Notes: generated by a model from the letters alone, not told the origin. Shown: positions 8,552-18,275, counted from the stretch's first letter. The stretch is 64,000 nt of DNA from Cedecea sp000277545 (GCA_050847315.1 CP193791.1), one strand, 5' to 3'. A program made the numbers and translations.

Positions 8552-9565
8552 TCAGGCGGCGGGTAGCTCTGCCAGCGGCCAGCGCGGGCGAACGCTAACG
8601 CTCAGCTCGCCGGAAGTACCTGCTTTGAGGCGAATCATCCCGGCATAGGCGATCATGGCGCCATTATCGGTGCAAAATTCCGGCCGCGCGTAAAACACTT
8701 CGCCGCGACGTTTAGTCATCATCTCGGCCAGCTTAGCGCGCAGGGTGCGGTTGGCGCTCACGCCGCCCGCCATCACCAGACGTTTAAAGCCGGTATGTTC
8801 GAGCGCACGTTTACATTTAATCGACAGCGTATCCACCACCGCATCTTCAAAGGCGCGGGCGATATCCGCGCGAGTTTGATCGTCAGCGTCGTTATCACGA
8901 ATGGTGTTTGCCGCGAAGGTTTTCAGGCCAGAGAAGCTGAAATCCATGCCCGGGCGGTCAGTCATAGGACGTGGGAAGGTGAAACGCCCCGGCGTACCCT
9001 GGGCCGCCATTTTGGAAAGAAGCGGCCCGCCTGGGTAGTCAAGCCCCAGCAGCTTAGCGGTTTTATCGAACGCTTCGCCTGCCGCATCATCGATAGACTC
9101 ACCCAGCAGTTCATATTTACCAATGCCGGTGACGCTGATCAATTGGGTATGGCCGCCGGAAACCAGCAGCGCGACGAACGGGAACTCGGGCGGATTGTCT
9201 TCCAGCATCGGCGCCAGCAGGTGGCCTTCCATGTGGTGGACCGGCACGGCAGGCACGTCCCAGGCAAACGCCAGCGAGCGGCCAATGGTTGCGCCAACCA
9301 GAAGCGCGCCAACCAGGCCCGGCCCGGCAGTGTACGCCACGCCGTCGATATCTTTGGCGGTTAATCCAGCCTCTTTTAGGGCAGCCTGGATAAGCGGCAC
9401 GGTCTTGCGAACGTGATCGCGGGAGGCCAGCTCCGGCACCACGCCGCCGTAGTCAGCGTGAAGTTTCACCTGACTATACAATTGGTTGGCTAATAACCCT
9501 TTCTCATCGTCATAAATGGCGATGCCGGTTTCATCACAGGATGTTTCGATTCCCAGTACACGCAT
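8552..9565 (-). CDS. tsaD: tRNA N6-adenosine threonylcarbamoyltransferase TsaD
   Basis: 337 residues, identical in length to E. coli TsaD (YgjD). With TsaB, TsaE and TsaC it forms the t6A37 modification on ANN-decoding tRNAs. The ASKHA fold begins VLGIETSCDETGIA. The metal-binding HMEGH motif is near residue 110, and the phosphate-loop-like LVSGGHTQL near residue 133. Divergent from rpsU, the conserved enterobacterial arrangement. Confidence 0.97.
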   Translation of the reverse strand: MRVLGIETSCDETGIAIYDDEKGLLANQLYSQVKLHADYGGVVPELASRDHVRKTVPLIQAALKEAGLTAKDIDGVAYTAGPGLVGALLVGATIGRSLAFAWDVPAVPVHHMEGHLLAPMLEDNPPEFPFVALLVSGGHTQLISVTGIGKYELLGESIDDAAGEAFDKTAKLLGLDYPGGPLLSKMAAQGTPGRFTFPRPMTDRPGMDFSFSGLKTFAANTIRDNDADDQTRADIARAFEDAVVDTLSIKCKRALEHTGFKRLVMAGGVSANRTLRAKLAEMMTKRRGEVFYARPEFCTDNGAMIAYAGMIRLKAGTSGELSVSVRPRWPLAELPAA

Positions 9566-9655
9566 GGCTTGTTTTACCTCTTTGGCCCGGCGCGAAGTTT
9601 AATCCCGGTGGCTTCCTTTGTAAAACTTTGCTGCCCCAGGACGGGACTAATGGTG

Positions 9656-9661
9656 TATAAT
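9656..9661 (+). promoter_or_regulatory. Probable -10 element of the rpsU-dnaG-rpoD promoter
   Basis: A perfect TATAAT lies 154 bp upstream of rpsU in the tsaD-rpsU divergent region. No good -35 hexamer is found at optimal spacing. The assignment rests on the -10 match and position. Confidence 0.45.
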
Positions 9662-9760
9662 CTGCGGCCCTGGAAGATACCGGCCCTAAAAGCCAGGTTT
9701 CTGGTCGTTCGGTGCTTTACAAAGCAGCAAGAGTTGCAGTAAAATTCCGCACCATTTTGA

Positions 9761-10030
<270 letters not shown>

Positions 10031-10076
10031 TCTTCTGAGGATTCACTCCTCAACATCAGACTGAGTAGTAGTTATA

Positions 10077-10112
10077 AGGCCGTGCTTCCGAAAGGAATGC
10101 GCGGCTTATTCT
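10077..10112 (+). terminator. Partial terminator/attenuator between rpsU and dnaG
   Basis: GGCCGTGCTTCC-GAAA-GGAATGCGCGGC followed by a TTATTCT stretch. In E. coli a terminator at this place lowers dnaG expression relative to rpsU; the position and shape match that role. The interpretation is by analogy. Confidence 0.7.
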
Positions 10113-10183
10113 CGTTTATAAACTGACATATCCCTGAGCTTTTAGGCCACCGCCTGAGAGATGACGGATATAGCATGGGGCCT

Positions 10184-11929
10184 ATGGCTGGACGAATCCC
10201 GCGTGTTTTTATCAATGACCTGATCGCTCGCACCGACATCGTCGACCTGATCGATGCTCGCGTGAAGCTGAAAAAGCAGGGCAAGAACTACCACGCATGT
10301 TGTCCATTCCATAACGAGAAAACCCCCTCTTTCACCGTGAACGGTGATAAACAGTTTTACCACTGCTTTGGCTGTGGCGCACACGGTAACGCCCTCGACT
10401 TCCTGATGAACTACGACAAGCTCGAGTTTGTTGAAAGCGTTGAAGAGCTGGCGACCATGCACAACCTTGAAGTGCCGTACGAAGCGGGCAATGGCCCAAG
10501 CCAGATCGAACGACACCAGCGCCAAAGCCTGTATCAACTGATGGACGGCCTGAACGCCTTTTATCAGCAGTCCCTGAAGCAGCCCGCCGCAGAACCGGCG
10601 CGTCAGTATCTGGGCAAGCGTGGCCTGAGCGATGAGGTCATTAGCCATTTCGCCATCGGCTATGCGCCACCCGGCTGGGATAATGCGCTTAAACGCTTTG
10701 GCGGCAACAGCGAAAACCGCCAGGCGCTGACGGACGCAGGCATGCTGGTCACCAACGACCAGGGCCGCAGTTACGACCGTTTTCGCGAGCGGGTCATGTT
10801 CCCGATTCGCGATAAACGCGGCCGGGTCATCGGGTTTGGTGGACGCGTGCTGGGCGATGCCCTGCCGAAATACCTGAACTCCCCGGAAACCGACATTTTT
10901 CACAAGGGCCGCCAGCTGTATGGCCTGTATGAAGCCCAGCAGAGCCAGCCGGAACCGGCACGCCTTCTGGTAGTCGAAGGATATATGGATGTGGTGGCGC
11001 TGGCGCAGTACGGCATTTCCTACGCCGTTGCTTCCCTGGGTACCTCCACCACCGCCGATCATATTCAGTTGCTGTTCCGGGTGACAGATAATGTCGTCTG
11101 CTGTTATGACGGCGATCGCGCAGGACGAGACGCGGCATGGCGAGCGCTGGAAACTGCGCTACCTTATATGACGGACGGTCGTCAGCTGCGGTTTATGTTC
11201 CTGCCCGACGGTGAAGACCCGGATACGCTGGTGCGCAAAGAAGGAAAGGACGCATTTGAAGCGCGGATGGAGCAGGCTCAGCCGCTCTCCACGTTCCTGT
11301 TTAACAGCCTGCTGCCGCAGGTTGATTTGAGTACGCCAGACGGAAGAGCGCGACTAAGCACGCTGGCTCTGCCGCTGATTAGCCAGGTACCCGGCGAAAC
11401 GCTGCGTATCTATCTGCGCCAGGAGCTGGGCAACAAGCTCGGTATTCTGGACGACAGCCAGCTTGAAAAGCTGATGCCCAAACAGGTCGAGGGGGCAACA
11501 CCTCGTCCGGCGCCTCAGCTAAAACGCACAACCATGCGTATACTGATAGGGTTATTGGTACAGAATCCGGAACTGGCTCCGCTGGTACCGCCACTAAGCG
11601 GGCTGGATGCCGCAAAGCTGCCGGGTTTAACGCTGTTTAGCGACCTGGTTGACGCTTGCCTAGCGCATCCGGGGCTGACCACCGGGCAGCTACTGGAACA
11701 ATATCGTGGCACAAATGAGGCCACAACCCTTGAAAAACTCTCGGCGTGGGACGATATAGCAGATAAGGACATTGCTGAAAAAACGTTCACCGACTCGCTG
11801 GATCATCTTTTTGAGTCGGCGCTGGAGCTGAGGTTTGAAGAATTAATGGCACGTTCCAGAACGACGGGGCTGACCCCTGCGGAACGTGAAGAAGTTCGCG
11901 TGATCACGCAATCACGCGCCAAAAAATAG
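10184..11929 (+). CDS. dnaG: DNA primase
   Basis: 581 residues (E. coli 581). It makes RNA primers for DNA replication at the fork with DnaB. The N-terminal CHC2 zinc-binding domain has CPFH and YHCFGCGAHG (ligands near residues 40-64). The central RNAP/TOPRIM domain has the RVMFPIRDKRGRVIGFGGR segment, VVEGYMDVVAL and DGDRAGRDA acidic residues. The C-terminal ~150 residues are the DnaB-interacting helicase-binding domain. The ATG at 10184 (MAGRIPR) matches E. coli; an in-frame ATG three codons earlier is less likely. Confidence 0.98.
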   Translation: MAGRIPRVFINDLIARTDIVDLIDARVKLKKQGKNYHACCPFHNEKTPSFTVNGDKQFYHCFGCGAHGNALDFLMNYDKLEFVESVEELATMHNLEVPYEAGNGPSQIERHQRQSLYQLMDGLNAFYQQSLKQPAAEPARQYLGKRGLSDEVISHFAIGYAPPGWDNALKRFGGNSENRQALTDAGMLVTNDQGRSYDRFRERVMFPIRDKRGRVIGFGGRVLGDALPKYLNSPETDIFHKGRQLYGLYEAQQSQPEPARLLVVEGYMDVVALAQYGISYAVASLGTSTTADHIQLLFRVTDNVVCCYDGDRAGRDAAWRALETALPYMTDGRQLRFMFLPDGEDPDTLVRKEGKDAFEARMEQAQPLSTFLFNSLLPQVDLSTPDGRARLSTLALPLISQVPGETLRIYLRQELGNKLGILDDSQLEKLMPKQVEGATPRPAPQLKRTTMRILIGLLVQNPELAPLVPPLSGLDAAKLPGLTLFSDLVDACLAHPGLTTGQLLEQYRGTNEATTLEKLSAWDDIADKDIAEKTFTDSLDHLFESALELRFEELMARSRTTGLTPAEREEVRVITQSRAKK

Positions 11930-12079
11930 ATTCGCGGCTTAACTGCCGAACATTGATCGGGTCACCCCCGAACGCCGCACGGACGGGCTGCGGCATAAAA
12001 ATAAATCAGCCCTCGTACGTTATTGTTGGCGGCAACGCCTACCGACACAACCCTAATACTGAAGTGTGGATACCGTCTT

Positions 12080-13924
12080 ATGGAGCAAAACCCGCAGTCA
12101 CAGCTCAAGCTTCTTGTCCAACGTGGTAAGGAGCAAGGCTATCTGACCTATGCCGAGGTCAATGACCATCTGCCGGAAGATATCGTCGACTCCGATCAGA
12201 TCGAAGACATCATCCAAATGATCAACGACATGGGCATTCAGGTGATGGAAGAAGCCCCTGATGCCGATGATCTTTTGCTTGCTGAAAACTCTAACAGCAC
12301 CGATGAAGACGCGGAAGAAGCGGCTGCCCAGGTGCTGTCCAGCGTGGAGTCCGAAATTGGACGTACCACCGACCCCGTGCGTATGTACATGCGCGAAATG
12401 GGGACCGTTGAACTGTTAACCCGTGAGGGTGAGATCGATATCGCGAAGCGTATCGAAGACGGTATCAACCAGGTACAGTGCTCGGTTGCCGAGTACCCGG
12501 AAGCGATCACCTATCTGCTGGAGCAGTACGATCGCGTTGAAGCTGAAGAAGCACGCCTGTCCGACCTCATCACCGGCTTTGTTGACCCTAACGCGGAAGA
12601 AGATCTCGCGCCAACCGCAACCCACGTCGGCTCCGAACTCTCTCAGGAAGAGATGGACGACGATGAGGATGAAGACGAAGAGTCTGATGACGACAGCTCC
12701 GACGATGACAACAGCATCGACCCGGAACTGGCGCGCGAAAAATTTGGTGAGCTGCGCAAGCAGTACGAACTGACTCGCGACACCATCAAAGCGAAGGGCC
12801 GCAGCCACGCTGACGCCGCCGCGGAGATCCTGCAGCTGTCTGAAGTGTTCAAACAGTTCCGCCTGGTGCCGAAACAGTTCGACTACCTGGTCAACAGCAT
12901 GCGCGTCATGATGGACCGCGTTCGTACCCAAGAACGTATCATCATGAAGCTGTGCGTTGAGCAGTGCAAAATGCCGAAGAAAAACTTCATCACGCTGTTC
13001 ACCGGCAACGAAACCAGCGAAACCTGGTTCAACGCGGCCATTGCGATGAACAAGCCGTGGTCTGAGAAGCTGCATGAAGTCTCCGAAGACGTTCACCGCA
13101 GCCTGCAGAAACTGCAGCAGATCGAAGAAGAGACCGGCCTGACCATCGAGCAGGTAAAAGACATTAACCGTCGCATGTCCATTGGTGAAGCGAAAGCGCG
13201 CCGTGCGAAGAAAGAGATGGTTGAAGCCAACCTGCGTCTGGTTATTTCTATCGCTAAGAAATACACCAACCGTGGCCTGCAGTTCCTCGACCTGATTCAG
13301 GAAGGCAACATCGGCCTGATGAAAGCCGTGGATAAGTTTGAATACCGCCGTGGCTATAAGTTCTCGACTTATGCAACCTGGTGGATCCGTCAGGCTATCA
13401 CCCGCTCTATCGCCGACCAGGCGCGTACCATCCGTATTCCGGTGCACATGATTGAGACCATCAACAAGCTCAACCGTATTTCGCGCCAGATGCTGCAGGA
13501 GATGGGCCGTGAGCCAACGCCGGAAGAGTTAGCCGAACGTATGCTGATGCCGGAAGACAAAATCCGTAAAGTGCTGAAAATTGCCAAAGAGCCTATCTCC
13601 ATGGAAACGCCAATCGGCGACGATGAAGATTCGCATCTGGGTGATTTCATCGAGGACACCACCCTCGAGCTGCCGCTGGATTCTGCCACCTCCGAAAGTC
13701 TGCGTTCCGCAACGCACGATGTTCTGGCTGGCCTGACAGCGCGTGAGGCGAAAGTCCTGCGTATGCGCTTCGGTATCGACATGAATACCGACCACACGCT
13801 GGAAGAAGTGGGTAAACAGTTCGACGTTACCCGCGAACGTATCCGTCAGATCGAAGCGAAGGCGCTGCGCAAACTGCGCCACCCAAGCCGCTCTGAAGTC
13901 CTGCGTAGCTTCCTGGACGATTAA
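12080..13924 (+). CDS. rpoD: RNA polymerase sigma-70 (primary sigma factor)
   Basis: 614 residues. Region 1.1 starts MEQNPQSQLKLL. A very acidic Asp/Glu stretch lies in the non-conserved region (about residues 193-215). Regions 2.1-2.4 follow (YKFSTYATWWIRQAI, -10 recognition), then region 3, and region 4.2 with the VTRERIRQIEAKALRKL helix-turn-helix that reads the -35. Third gene of the rpsU-dnaG-rpoD operon. The frame is open 19 codons upstream, but the ATG at 12080 matches the known start. Confidence 0.98.
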   Translation: MEQNPQSQLKLLVQRGKEQGYLTYAEVNDHLPEDIVDSDQIEDIIQMINDMGIQVMEEAPDADDLLLAENSNSTDEDAEEAAAQVLSSVESEIGRTTDPVRMYMREMGTVELLTREGEIDIAKRIEDGINQVQCSVAEYPEAITYLLEQYDRVEAEEARLSDLITGFVDPNAEEDLAPTATHVGSELSQEEMDDDEDEDEESDDDSSDDDNSIDPELAREKFGELRKQYELTRDTIKAKGRSHADAAAEILQLSEVFKQFRLVPKQFDYLVNSMRVMMDRVRTQERIIMKLCVEQCKMPKKNFITLFTGNETSETWFNAAIAMNKPWSEKLHEVSEDVHRSLQKLQQIEEETGLTIEQVKDINRRMSIGEAKARRAKKEMVEANLRLVISIAKKYTNRGLQFLDLIQEGNIGLMKAVDKFEYRRGYKFSTYATWWIRQAITRSIADQARTIRIPVHMIETINKLNRISRQMLQEMGREPTPEELAERMLMPEDKIRKVLKIAKEPISMETPIGDDEDSHLGDFIEDTTLELPLDSATSESLRSATHDVLAGLTAREAKVLRMRFGIDMNTDHTLEEVGKQFDVTRERIRQIEAKALRKLRHPSRSEVLRSFLDD

Positions 13925-13940
13925 TCGGTGTCAAAAATTG

Positions 13941-13968
13941 AAAAGCTCCCGCCAGGGAGCTTTTTTTT
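13941..13968 (+). terminator. Terminator after rpoD
   Basis: AAAGCTCCC-GCCA-GGGAGCTTTTTTTT: strong GC-rich stem with a T8 tail, 16 bp after the rpoD stop. Confidence 0.92.
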
Positions 13969-14070
13969 GCCTTGAATTTGCGGTTTCTCCCGCCTCCCGC
14001 AGGCACCTCTTTTTCACTTCTCTCTCTCAGTACACAGCTTTTAATTCCCCCTTTTCCCTCAGGGAGATTA

Positions 14071-14143
14071 TTTTCATTCCCTCTCACCCTCCTGGAGCCT
14101 CTTTTCATTCCCCTCTCACTCCGGGAGAGGGCCGGGGTGAGGG
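14071..14143. repeat. REP-like palindromic repeat (GGGAGAGGG ... GGGTGAGGG family)
   Basis: The intergenic sequence contains CCCTCTCACCCTCCTGG and then CCCCTCTCACTCCGGGAGAGG followed by a GGTGAGGG end. The same module recurs after proP, before the ABC operon, after patA and after lsrK, always between genes. It is typical of dispersed enterobacterial REP-type repeats. Confidence 0.7.
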
Positions 14144-14161
14144 AAAACGGCAACACCTTAC

Positions 14162-14668
14162 CTACCGCCCACGCGCCGACAGCGACTCATTCAGCTCTCT
14201 ATAGGCCTCCACCAGCTTATCCACCGTGATGCGGCTCAAGCCACTCGGATTGGGCAAAATCCACACCTCGGTATCACCGAGGGTAATCTCCTGTCTGCCC
14301 CATTTCGCGCCACGTTGCCTGAACGCCTGCTCAAACGCCTGCTTGCCCAGAATCGCCAGCGCTCCCGGCTGGTACTCCTGCATCTTTGTAATCAGCTCTC
14401 GCCCGCCAGCACGCAGCTCCTGCAGTGCCACTTCGTTTGCCTGCACGGTTGGCCGCTCCACCAGTTTCGTCACGCCGCAGCCGTAGGAAAGCAAGAGCTG
14501 CGCCTCCTCAGGCTTGAGCTGGCGGTCCGTAAAACCCGCAAGATGAAGCACTTTCCAGAAGCGATTGGCAGGATGAGCAAAAGGCAGCCCGAGATGAGCG
14601 GATGATTTTCCCGGATTAATGCCGCAAAACACGACCCGAAGGTCAGGCTGAAGGATATCGCTAACCAT
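14162..14668 (-). CDS. mug: G/U mismatch-specific DNA glycosylase Mug
   Basis: 168 residues, the E. coli length. It removes uracil and ethenocytosine from mismatches in the uracil-DNA glycosylase superfamily. The active-site motif FCGINPG is near residue 15 and the second motif LPNPSGLSR near residue 140; these are the GINPG/NPSG signatures of the family. The frame is open further upstream, but MVSDIL at 14668 aligns with the E. coli start. It lies between rpoD and ileX as in E. coli. Confidence 0.94.
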   Translation of the reverse strand: MVSDILQPDLRVVFCGINPGKSSAHLGLPFAHPANRFWKVLHLAGFTDRQLKPEEAQLLLSYGCGVTKLVERPTVQANEVALQELRAGGRELITKMQEYQPGALAILGKQAFEQAFRQRGAKWGRQEITLGDTEVWILPNPSGLSRITVDKLVEAYRELNESLSARGR

Positions 14669-14794
14669 TACATTTCTCATCTGAAGGAATCGAGCGGGAA
14701 GTATAAGGGATTGATTAGCCATTGTTTATAAAATCAGCACATGTAATTTAAGCGCTGGATTGCCATCGACAGTTACATTATAATTCAGCGCCAC

Positions 14795-14870
14795 GGCCCC
14801 TTAGCTCAGTGGTTAGAGCAGGCGACTCATAATCGCTTGGTCGCTGGTTCAAGTCCAGCAGGGGCCACCA
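14795..14870 (+). tRNA. ileX: tRNA-Ile (CAU anticodon, lysidine-modified type)
   Basis: 76 nt: acceptor GGCCCCT pairs with AGGGGCC, the D-loop has TAGCTCAGTGGTTAGAGCA, the anticodon loop CTCATAA carries CAT at 14828-14830, the T-loop is GGTTCAAGTCC, and CCA is encoded. The gene lies next to mug, where E. coli has ileX. In this tRNA family C34 is converted to lysidine by TilS to read AUA; distinguishing it from elongator tRNA-Met relies on that synteny. Confidence 0.93.
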
Positions 14871-14873
14871 GAC

Positions 14874-14906
14874 AAAAAAGGCTGACGAGAAATCGTCAGC
14901 CTTTTT
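14874..14906. terminator. Terminator after ileX, bidirectional
   Basis: AAAAAAGGCTGACGA / TCGTCAGCCTTTTT, a 10-bp stem with A and T runs on both sides. It serves ileX and the convergent YoaC-like gene. Confidence 0.9.
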
Positions 14907-14931
14907 GCTGTGCGGGTCATGGGGATTTCGT

Positions 14932-15231
14932 TTAAACCAGTGCCCGAAGCTCTTCTTTCATGTAGGCAGAAAAGTATTCAGGGTTTTTAATCACGAGGCG
15001 GTTACCGGACTCAACCTTGTCCGCCCAACCGGCGACTTTTTTCGTGAAGTCGGTGTTCCATCCCTCCTGAACACCACGAGCCGTAACGTCAGCAGCACTT
15101 GCCGGGACGCCCAATTGCTTCAGATACCTAAGCATTCCCTTCGCGGTGCTCTCATCCATAGGGTGCGGCACAGAGGCCGAGGTATTCATACCGCCAATGA
15201 AGTCTAACGCTTTATCAATCGCTGTTGGCAT
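14932..15231 (-). CDS. yoaC: YoaC-like protein (DUF1889 family)
   Basis: 99 residues, soluble, beginning MPTAIDKALDFIGGMNTSAS and ending FSAYMKEELRALV. By recollection this matches E. coli YoaC (99 aa, DUF1889), whose function is unknown. No catalytic motif, cysteine or membrane segment is seen. It stands alone on its strand behind the ileX terminator. The family name is from memory and should be confirmed by profile search. Confidence 0.75.
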   Translation of the reverse strand: MPTAIDKALDFIGGMNTSASVPHPMDESTAKGMLRYLKQLGVPASAADVTARGVQEGWNTDFTKKVAGWADKVESGNRLVIKNPEYFSAYMKEELRALV

Positions 15232-15294
15232 AATTTATCCTTAAAATTAACCACTTAATCAATAAGACTGTGACAAGCGAGATCAAATGTACCA

Positions 15295-15492
15295 TTAATC
15301 AAACTTCATTTTTTCAGGGTCAGTCACGTTTATGACCAGTACAAAGGGTTCTTTGCTTCCCGCCAGCCCTATTTCCGTTGTTTTATCACTCAAAGCCGGC
15401 ATGGTGAAGAACATGCCAGCCTGTAATATCGAGCGGGAAAGGCAATGATTGATAAACGTTCCCAGAGGATCGCAGAAACGAAAAATAAAGCC
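15295..15492 (-). pseudogene. Open frame resembling a protein C-terminus (remnant)
   Basis: A 65-codon open frame with protein-like composition (…RFCDPLGTFINH … EPFVLVINVTDPEKMKFD) ends at 15295. There is no start codon near its beginning; the first ATGs are internal and have no convincing ribosome site. It looks like the tail of a larger, lost gene. I do not recognise the family. Confidence 0.3.
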
Positions 15493-15516
15493 TCACGACA
15501 ATGAGCAGTCGCAAAA

Positions 15517-16326
15517 TTAAAGCGTCTTAAAGTCTTTAGAAAGATCGAATTTCTTATACTCTTTTACCTTCAATCTTCCACTGGCAACCCCATCACTAAT
15601 CTCTTTAATAAAATAATCGATATCGTCACATTTATTATTATCAGGAAGTTCTGGGTAGTTATATTCCCACCATTTCAAATGTAATAATTCATTAATTACA
15701 TCAGCATTATAACGGTATTTAATTACCCTGGCTGGCACACCTGCAACAACGGCATAAGGAGGCACATCCTTTGTCACCACAGCGTTTGCAGCAATAACTG
15801 CACCATCACCGATGGTAATTCCCCCTTTTAAAACCACATCATTGCCGATCCAGACATCGTTGCCTATTACAGGATTTTTTTGCGTCGTATCAAACGGTTT
15901 TAATACCCACTGCCGATTAAATTCAGTCCTGGCATATTTATCAAATCCCCCGTTGTAGGTCAGCATATGTGTGGTAAATCTGTCCATGGGATGATTGCCA
16001 CCCATCACCTTTACATTCCCGGCAATACTGCAGAATCTGCCGATGACAGTATTGCCTGAAAAATGGCAACTTGGAAATGAAAACGCGCCCACGCTGGAAA
16101 AATTACGTATCGGCATAGTGGAATACTCTTCGGCGATAACATTATCATCAATTTTTATTTTATCGCCTTTGACGAAACGCAATAAACTTCTCTCTTTATA
16201 AACCTTCCTGCCTTTGTGACCTAAAAATATCTTATTATCCGCACAGTACTCATAATGTCTTTTTGTCCATCTAAAGGTATAACCATTATTATTTTCTTCA
16301 GTAAACTTAAATAATTCGCTTTTCAT
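15517..16326 (-). CDS. CatB-related O-acetyltransferase (left-handed beta-helix)
   Basis: 269 residues. Hexapeptide repeats run from about 85 to 205 (SFPSCHFSGNTVIGRFCSIA; NPVIGNDVWIGNDVVLKGG; IGDGAVIAANAVVTKDVPPY), with the catalytic-type histidine in the GGNHPMD loop and the family C-terminal AGVPARVIKYRY. Such enzymes use acetyl-CoA to acetylate sugars, drugs or surface glycans. The gene is much more AT-rich than its neighbours and has a lysine/asparagine-rich N-terminus, suggesting horizontal transfer. It has no sugar-synthesis neighbours, so the acceptor is unknown. Confidence 0.85.
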   Translation of the reverse strand: MKSELFKFTEENNNGYTFRWTKRHYEYCADNKIFLGHKGRKVYKERSLLRFVKGDKIKIDDNVIAEEYSTMPIRNFSSVGAFSFPSCHFSGNTVIGRFCSIAGNVKVMGGNHPMDRFTTHMLTYNGGFDKYARTEFNRQWVLKPFDTTQKNPVIGNDVWIGNDVVLKGGITIGDGAVIAANAVVTKDVPPYAVVAGVPARVIKYRYNADVINELLHLKWWEYNYPELPDNNKCDDIDYFIKEISDGVASGRLKVKEYKKFDLSKDFKTL

Positions 16327-16430
16327 ATTCTCAACATTTATAAGATTGGCACTATGTTAAAAATAAAGATATCCCACCCACCTGTTTTTATCAACTTTGC
16401 AGAACGAGGTGAATTTAACCTAAAAACAGT

Positions 16431-16460
16431 AAGGCCCGAGTAAACTCGGGCCTTAGTTTT
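16431..16460. terminator. Terminator between chemoreceptor and acetyltransferase genes
   Basis: AAGGCCCGAGT / ACTCGGGCCTT, followed by AGTTTT on the + strand and preceded by A residues for the minus strand. It ends the MCP transcript, which stops at 16481. Confidence 0.85.
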
Positions 16461-16480
16461 AAAACAGCTTACGGCAGATT

Positions 16481-18172
16481 TTAGAACTGCTCCCAGTTAT
16501 CTAAACGGCCGCCGTTCGCGGCAAGCTGTGGCCTGCGAGTGGTAGAAGCCGGTGCGGGTTTATCCTGACGGGCGTTAGCTGCGGCAATGACCTGCCCGGT
16601 ATTGAAGATACTCATCAGTTGCACCAACCGAGTAGCCTGATCGCTGAGGCTCTCAGCGGCGCTGGCAGACTCCTCCACCAGCGCAGCGTTCTGCTGCGTA
16701 ACCTGATCCAGTTGAGTGATCGCCACGTTGATCTGCGCAATCCCCTGCCCCTGCTCTTCCGTCGTCACGCCAATTTCAGAAATAAGCCCGGCCACGCGGT
16801 GGGACTGTTGCACCAGGTCATCGATCGTCGTTCCCGCCGAACTCACCATATCCGATCCTTTTGTTACCGTACGCATGCTGTCCTCAATCAGAGCTTTGAT
16901 CTCACTGGCCGCCGAAGCAGAACGCTGCGCCAGCGAGCGAACTTCCCCGGCAACTACTGCAAAACCGCGCCCGGACTCCCCTGCACGAGCGGCTTCCACG
17001 GCAGCATTCAGCGCCAGAATGTTCGTCTGGAATGCGATGCCGTCAATAACGCTAATAATGTCGCCAATTTTCTGTGAGCTTTCGCTAATTTCACGCATCG
17101 TCAGCACCAGATTATTAACGGCATTCCCGCTTTGCGTGGCCGTTTCGCTGGCAGAGTTGGCCAGGCGAGTCGCAGTGCGCACCGTCTCGGCATTCTGCTG
17201 AATTGTCTGGCTCATTTGTTCCATCGAAGCGGCCGTTTCCTGCAGGCTGGCCGCTTGCTCTTCGGTGCGTTGGCTGAGATCGGTGCTGCCAGCCGCAATC
17301 TCGCTGGCACCCACGGAGATAGAATGGCTGCTGTCTCGCACTTCACGCACCACCCCGAGCAGACGGCTACGCATCTCATCCATAGCCGCGAGCAGGCTTC
17401 TGGTGTCCCCTTGCTTCAGTTCAACGGCGGTATTGAGCTGCCCCTCAGAAACTTGTTTTGCCACGGAGACGGCATAAACGGGCTCGCCGCCAAGCTGGCC
17501 TTTCACCGCTCGCCCAATGCTCCAGGCAATCAAAGAGCCAATCACGGCACTGATAATCGTAATAATCAACAACAAGTTACCGGCAAAATGCGCTTCCTCC
17601 ACATAGCCACGGGCCATGCCCACCGTGCTACCGGAATGATCGCTAATCATCTCGCTGAGCGCATCGAGTACTCTGGCCTGGGGGCCAACCACTTCGCTGA
17701 TGACTAACGCGCGGGCGGCATCATACTGCCCCGCCGCGCTGACGCTCATCACCTTACGAAGCGCCTGGGAATATGCCGGGCGAACATTGTTCAGGTTGTC
17801 GAACAGCTCGCGAGAATGCTTAAGCCTCAGCGCCTTATCCAGCTGTTTCAAGAGGACGTTGTTGTCCGCGATACGCTTTTCGAGTACCTGGTTGGTTTTT
17901 GTAATGTAGTCCCGACTCTCAGCTTCGGTATGCGGCAGCGTGGTGAACAACGCCATATCACGAATATCGTGGGCATTGTCCGTAATATTATCCTTAATCT
18001 TTACGATCAGCAGCAAATTCACCAGGCGGACATTGGCAGCATAATTAAGGTTATTTCCAACAGAAACCAACTGCATTCTGGCAAATAATGCGACAAAGAA
18101 TCCAATCGCGATGACCAGCGCAAAGCCAGCCCCCAGCATAGTACTAAGGCGCATATTCTTCAGTTTGTTCAT
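16481..18172 (-). CDS. Methyl-accepting chemotaxis protein, Tsr/Tar type
   Basis: 563 residues. TM1 is at about 11-31, followed by a periplasmic four-helix-bundle sensor (about 32-190) and TM2 at about 192-215, then HAMP and a long signalling coiled coil. Its hairpin tip contains IDGIAFQTNILALNAAVEAA and GRGFAVVAGEVR. The protein ends NWEQF, a close match to the NWE(T/S)F pentapeptide that tethers CheR and CheB, as in the high-abundance receptors Tsr and Tar. The ligand is not predictable. A sigma-28 promoter match lies ~100 bp upstream. Confidence 0.92.
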   Translation of the reverse strand: MNKLKNMRLSTMLGAGFALVIAIGFFVALFARMQLVSVGNNLNYAANVRLVNLLLIVKIKDNITDNAHDIRDMALFTTLPHTEAESRDYITKTNQVLEKRIADNNVLLKQLDKALRLKHSRELFDNLNNVRPAYSQALRKVMSVSAAGQYDAARALVISEVVGPQARVLDALSEMISDHSGSTVGMARGYVEEAHFAGNLLLIITIISAVIGSLIAWSIGRAVKGQLGGEPVYAVSVAKQVSEGQLNTAVELKQGDTRSLLAAMDEMRSRLLGVVREVRDSSHSISVGASEIAAGSTDLSQRTEEQAASLQETAASMEQMSQTIQQNAETVRTATRLANSASETATQSGNAVNNLVLTMREISESSQKIGDIISVIDGIAFQTNILALNAAVEAARAGESGRGFAVVAGEVRSLAQRSASAASEIKALIEDSMRTVTKGSDMVSSAGTTIDDLVQQSHRVAGLISEIGVTTEEQGQGIAQINVAITQLDQVTQQNAALVEESASAAESLSDQATRLVQLMSIFNTGQVIAAANARQDKPAPASTTRRPQLAANGGRLDNWEQF

Positions 18173-18275
18173 AAATCCCTCTGAGCTTTAATGGTTATAT
18201 CGCAGGCAATAAGAGGAGGTAATTGGTAGAAATCACATCAACGGTTGCGACGGTGTTTTTTTAATTATCGATTTT

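Noticed and set aside
12416..13447. Long antisense frame across rpoD (343 codons)
   Set aside because: It is the mirror of a strongly conserved gene with GC-rich codons; such frames arise from codon bias. Same reasoning for frames antisense to dnaG, bglA, the porin and the citrate transporter.
14795..14870. ileX as attachment site of an integrated element
   Set aside because: No integrase gene and no second copy of the tRNA 3' end was seen in the window, so no defined island borders can be claimed.
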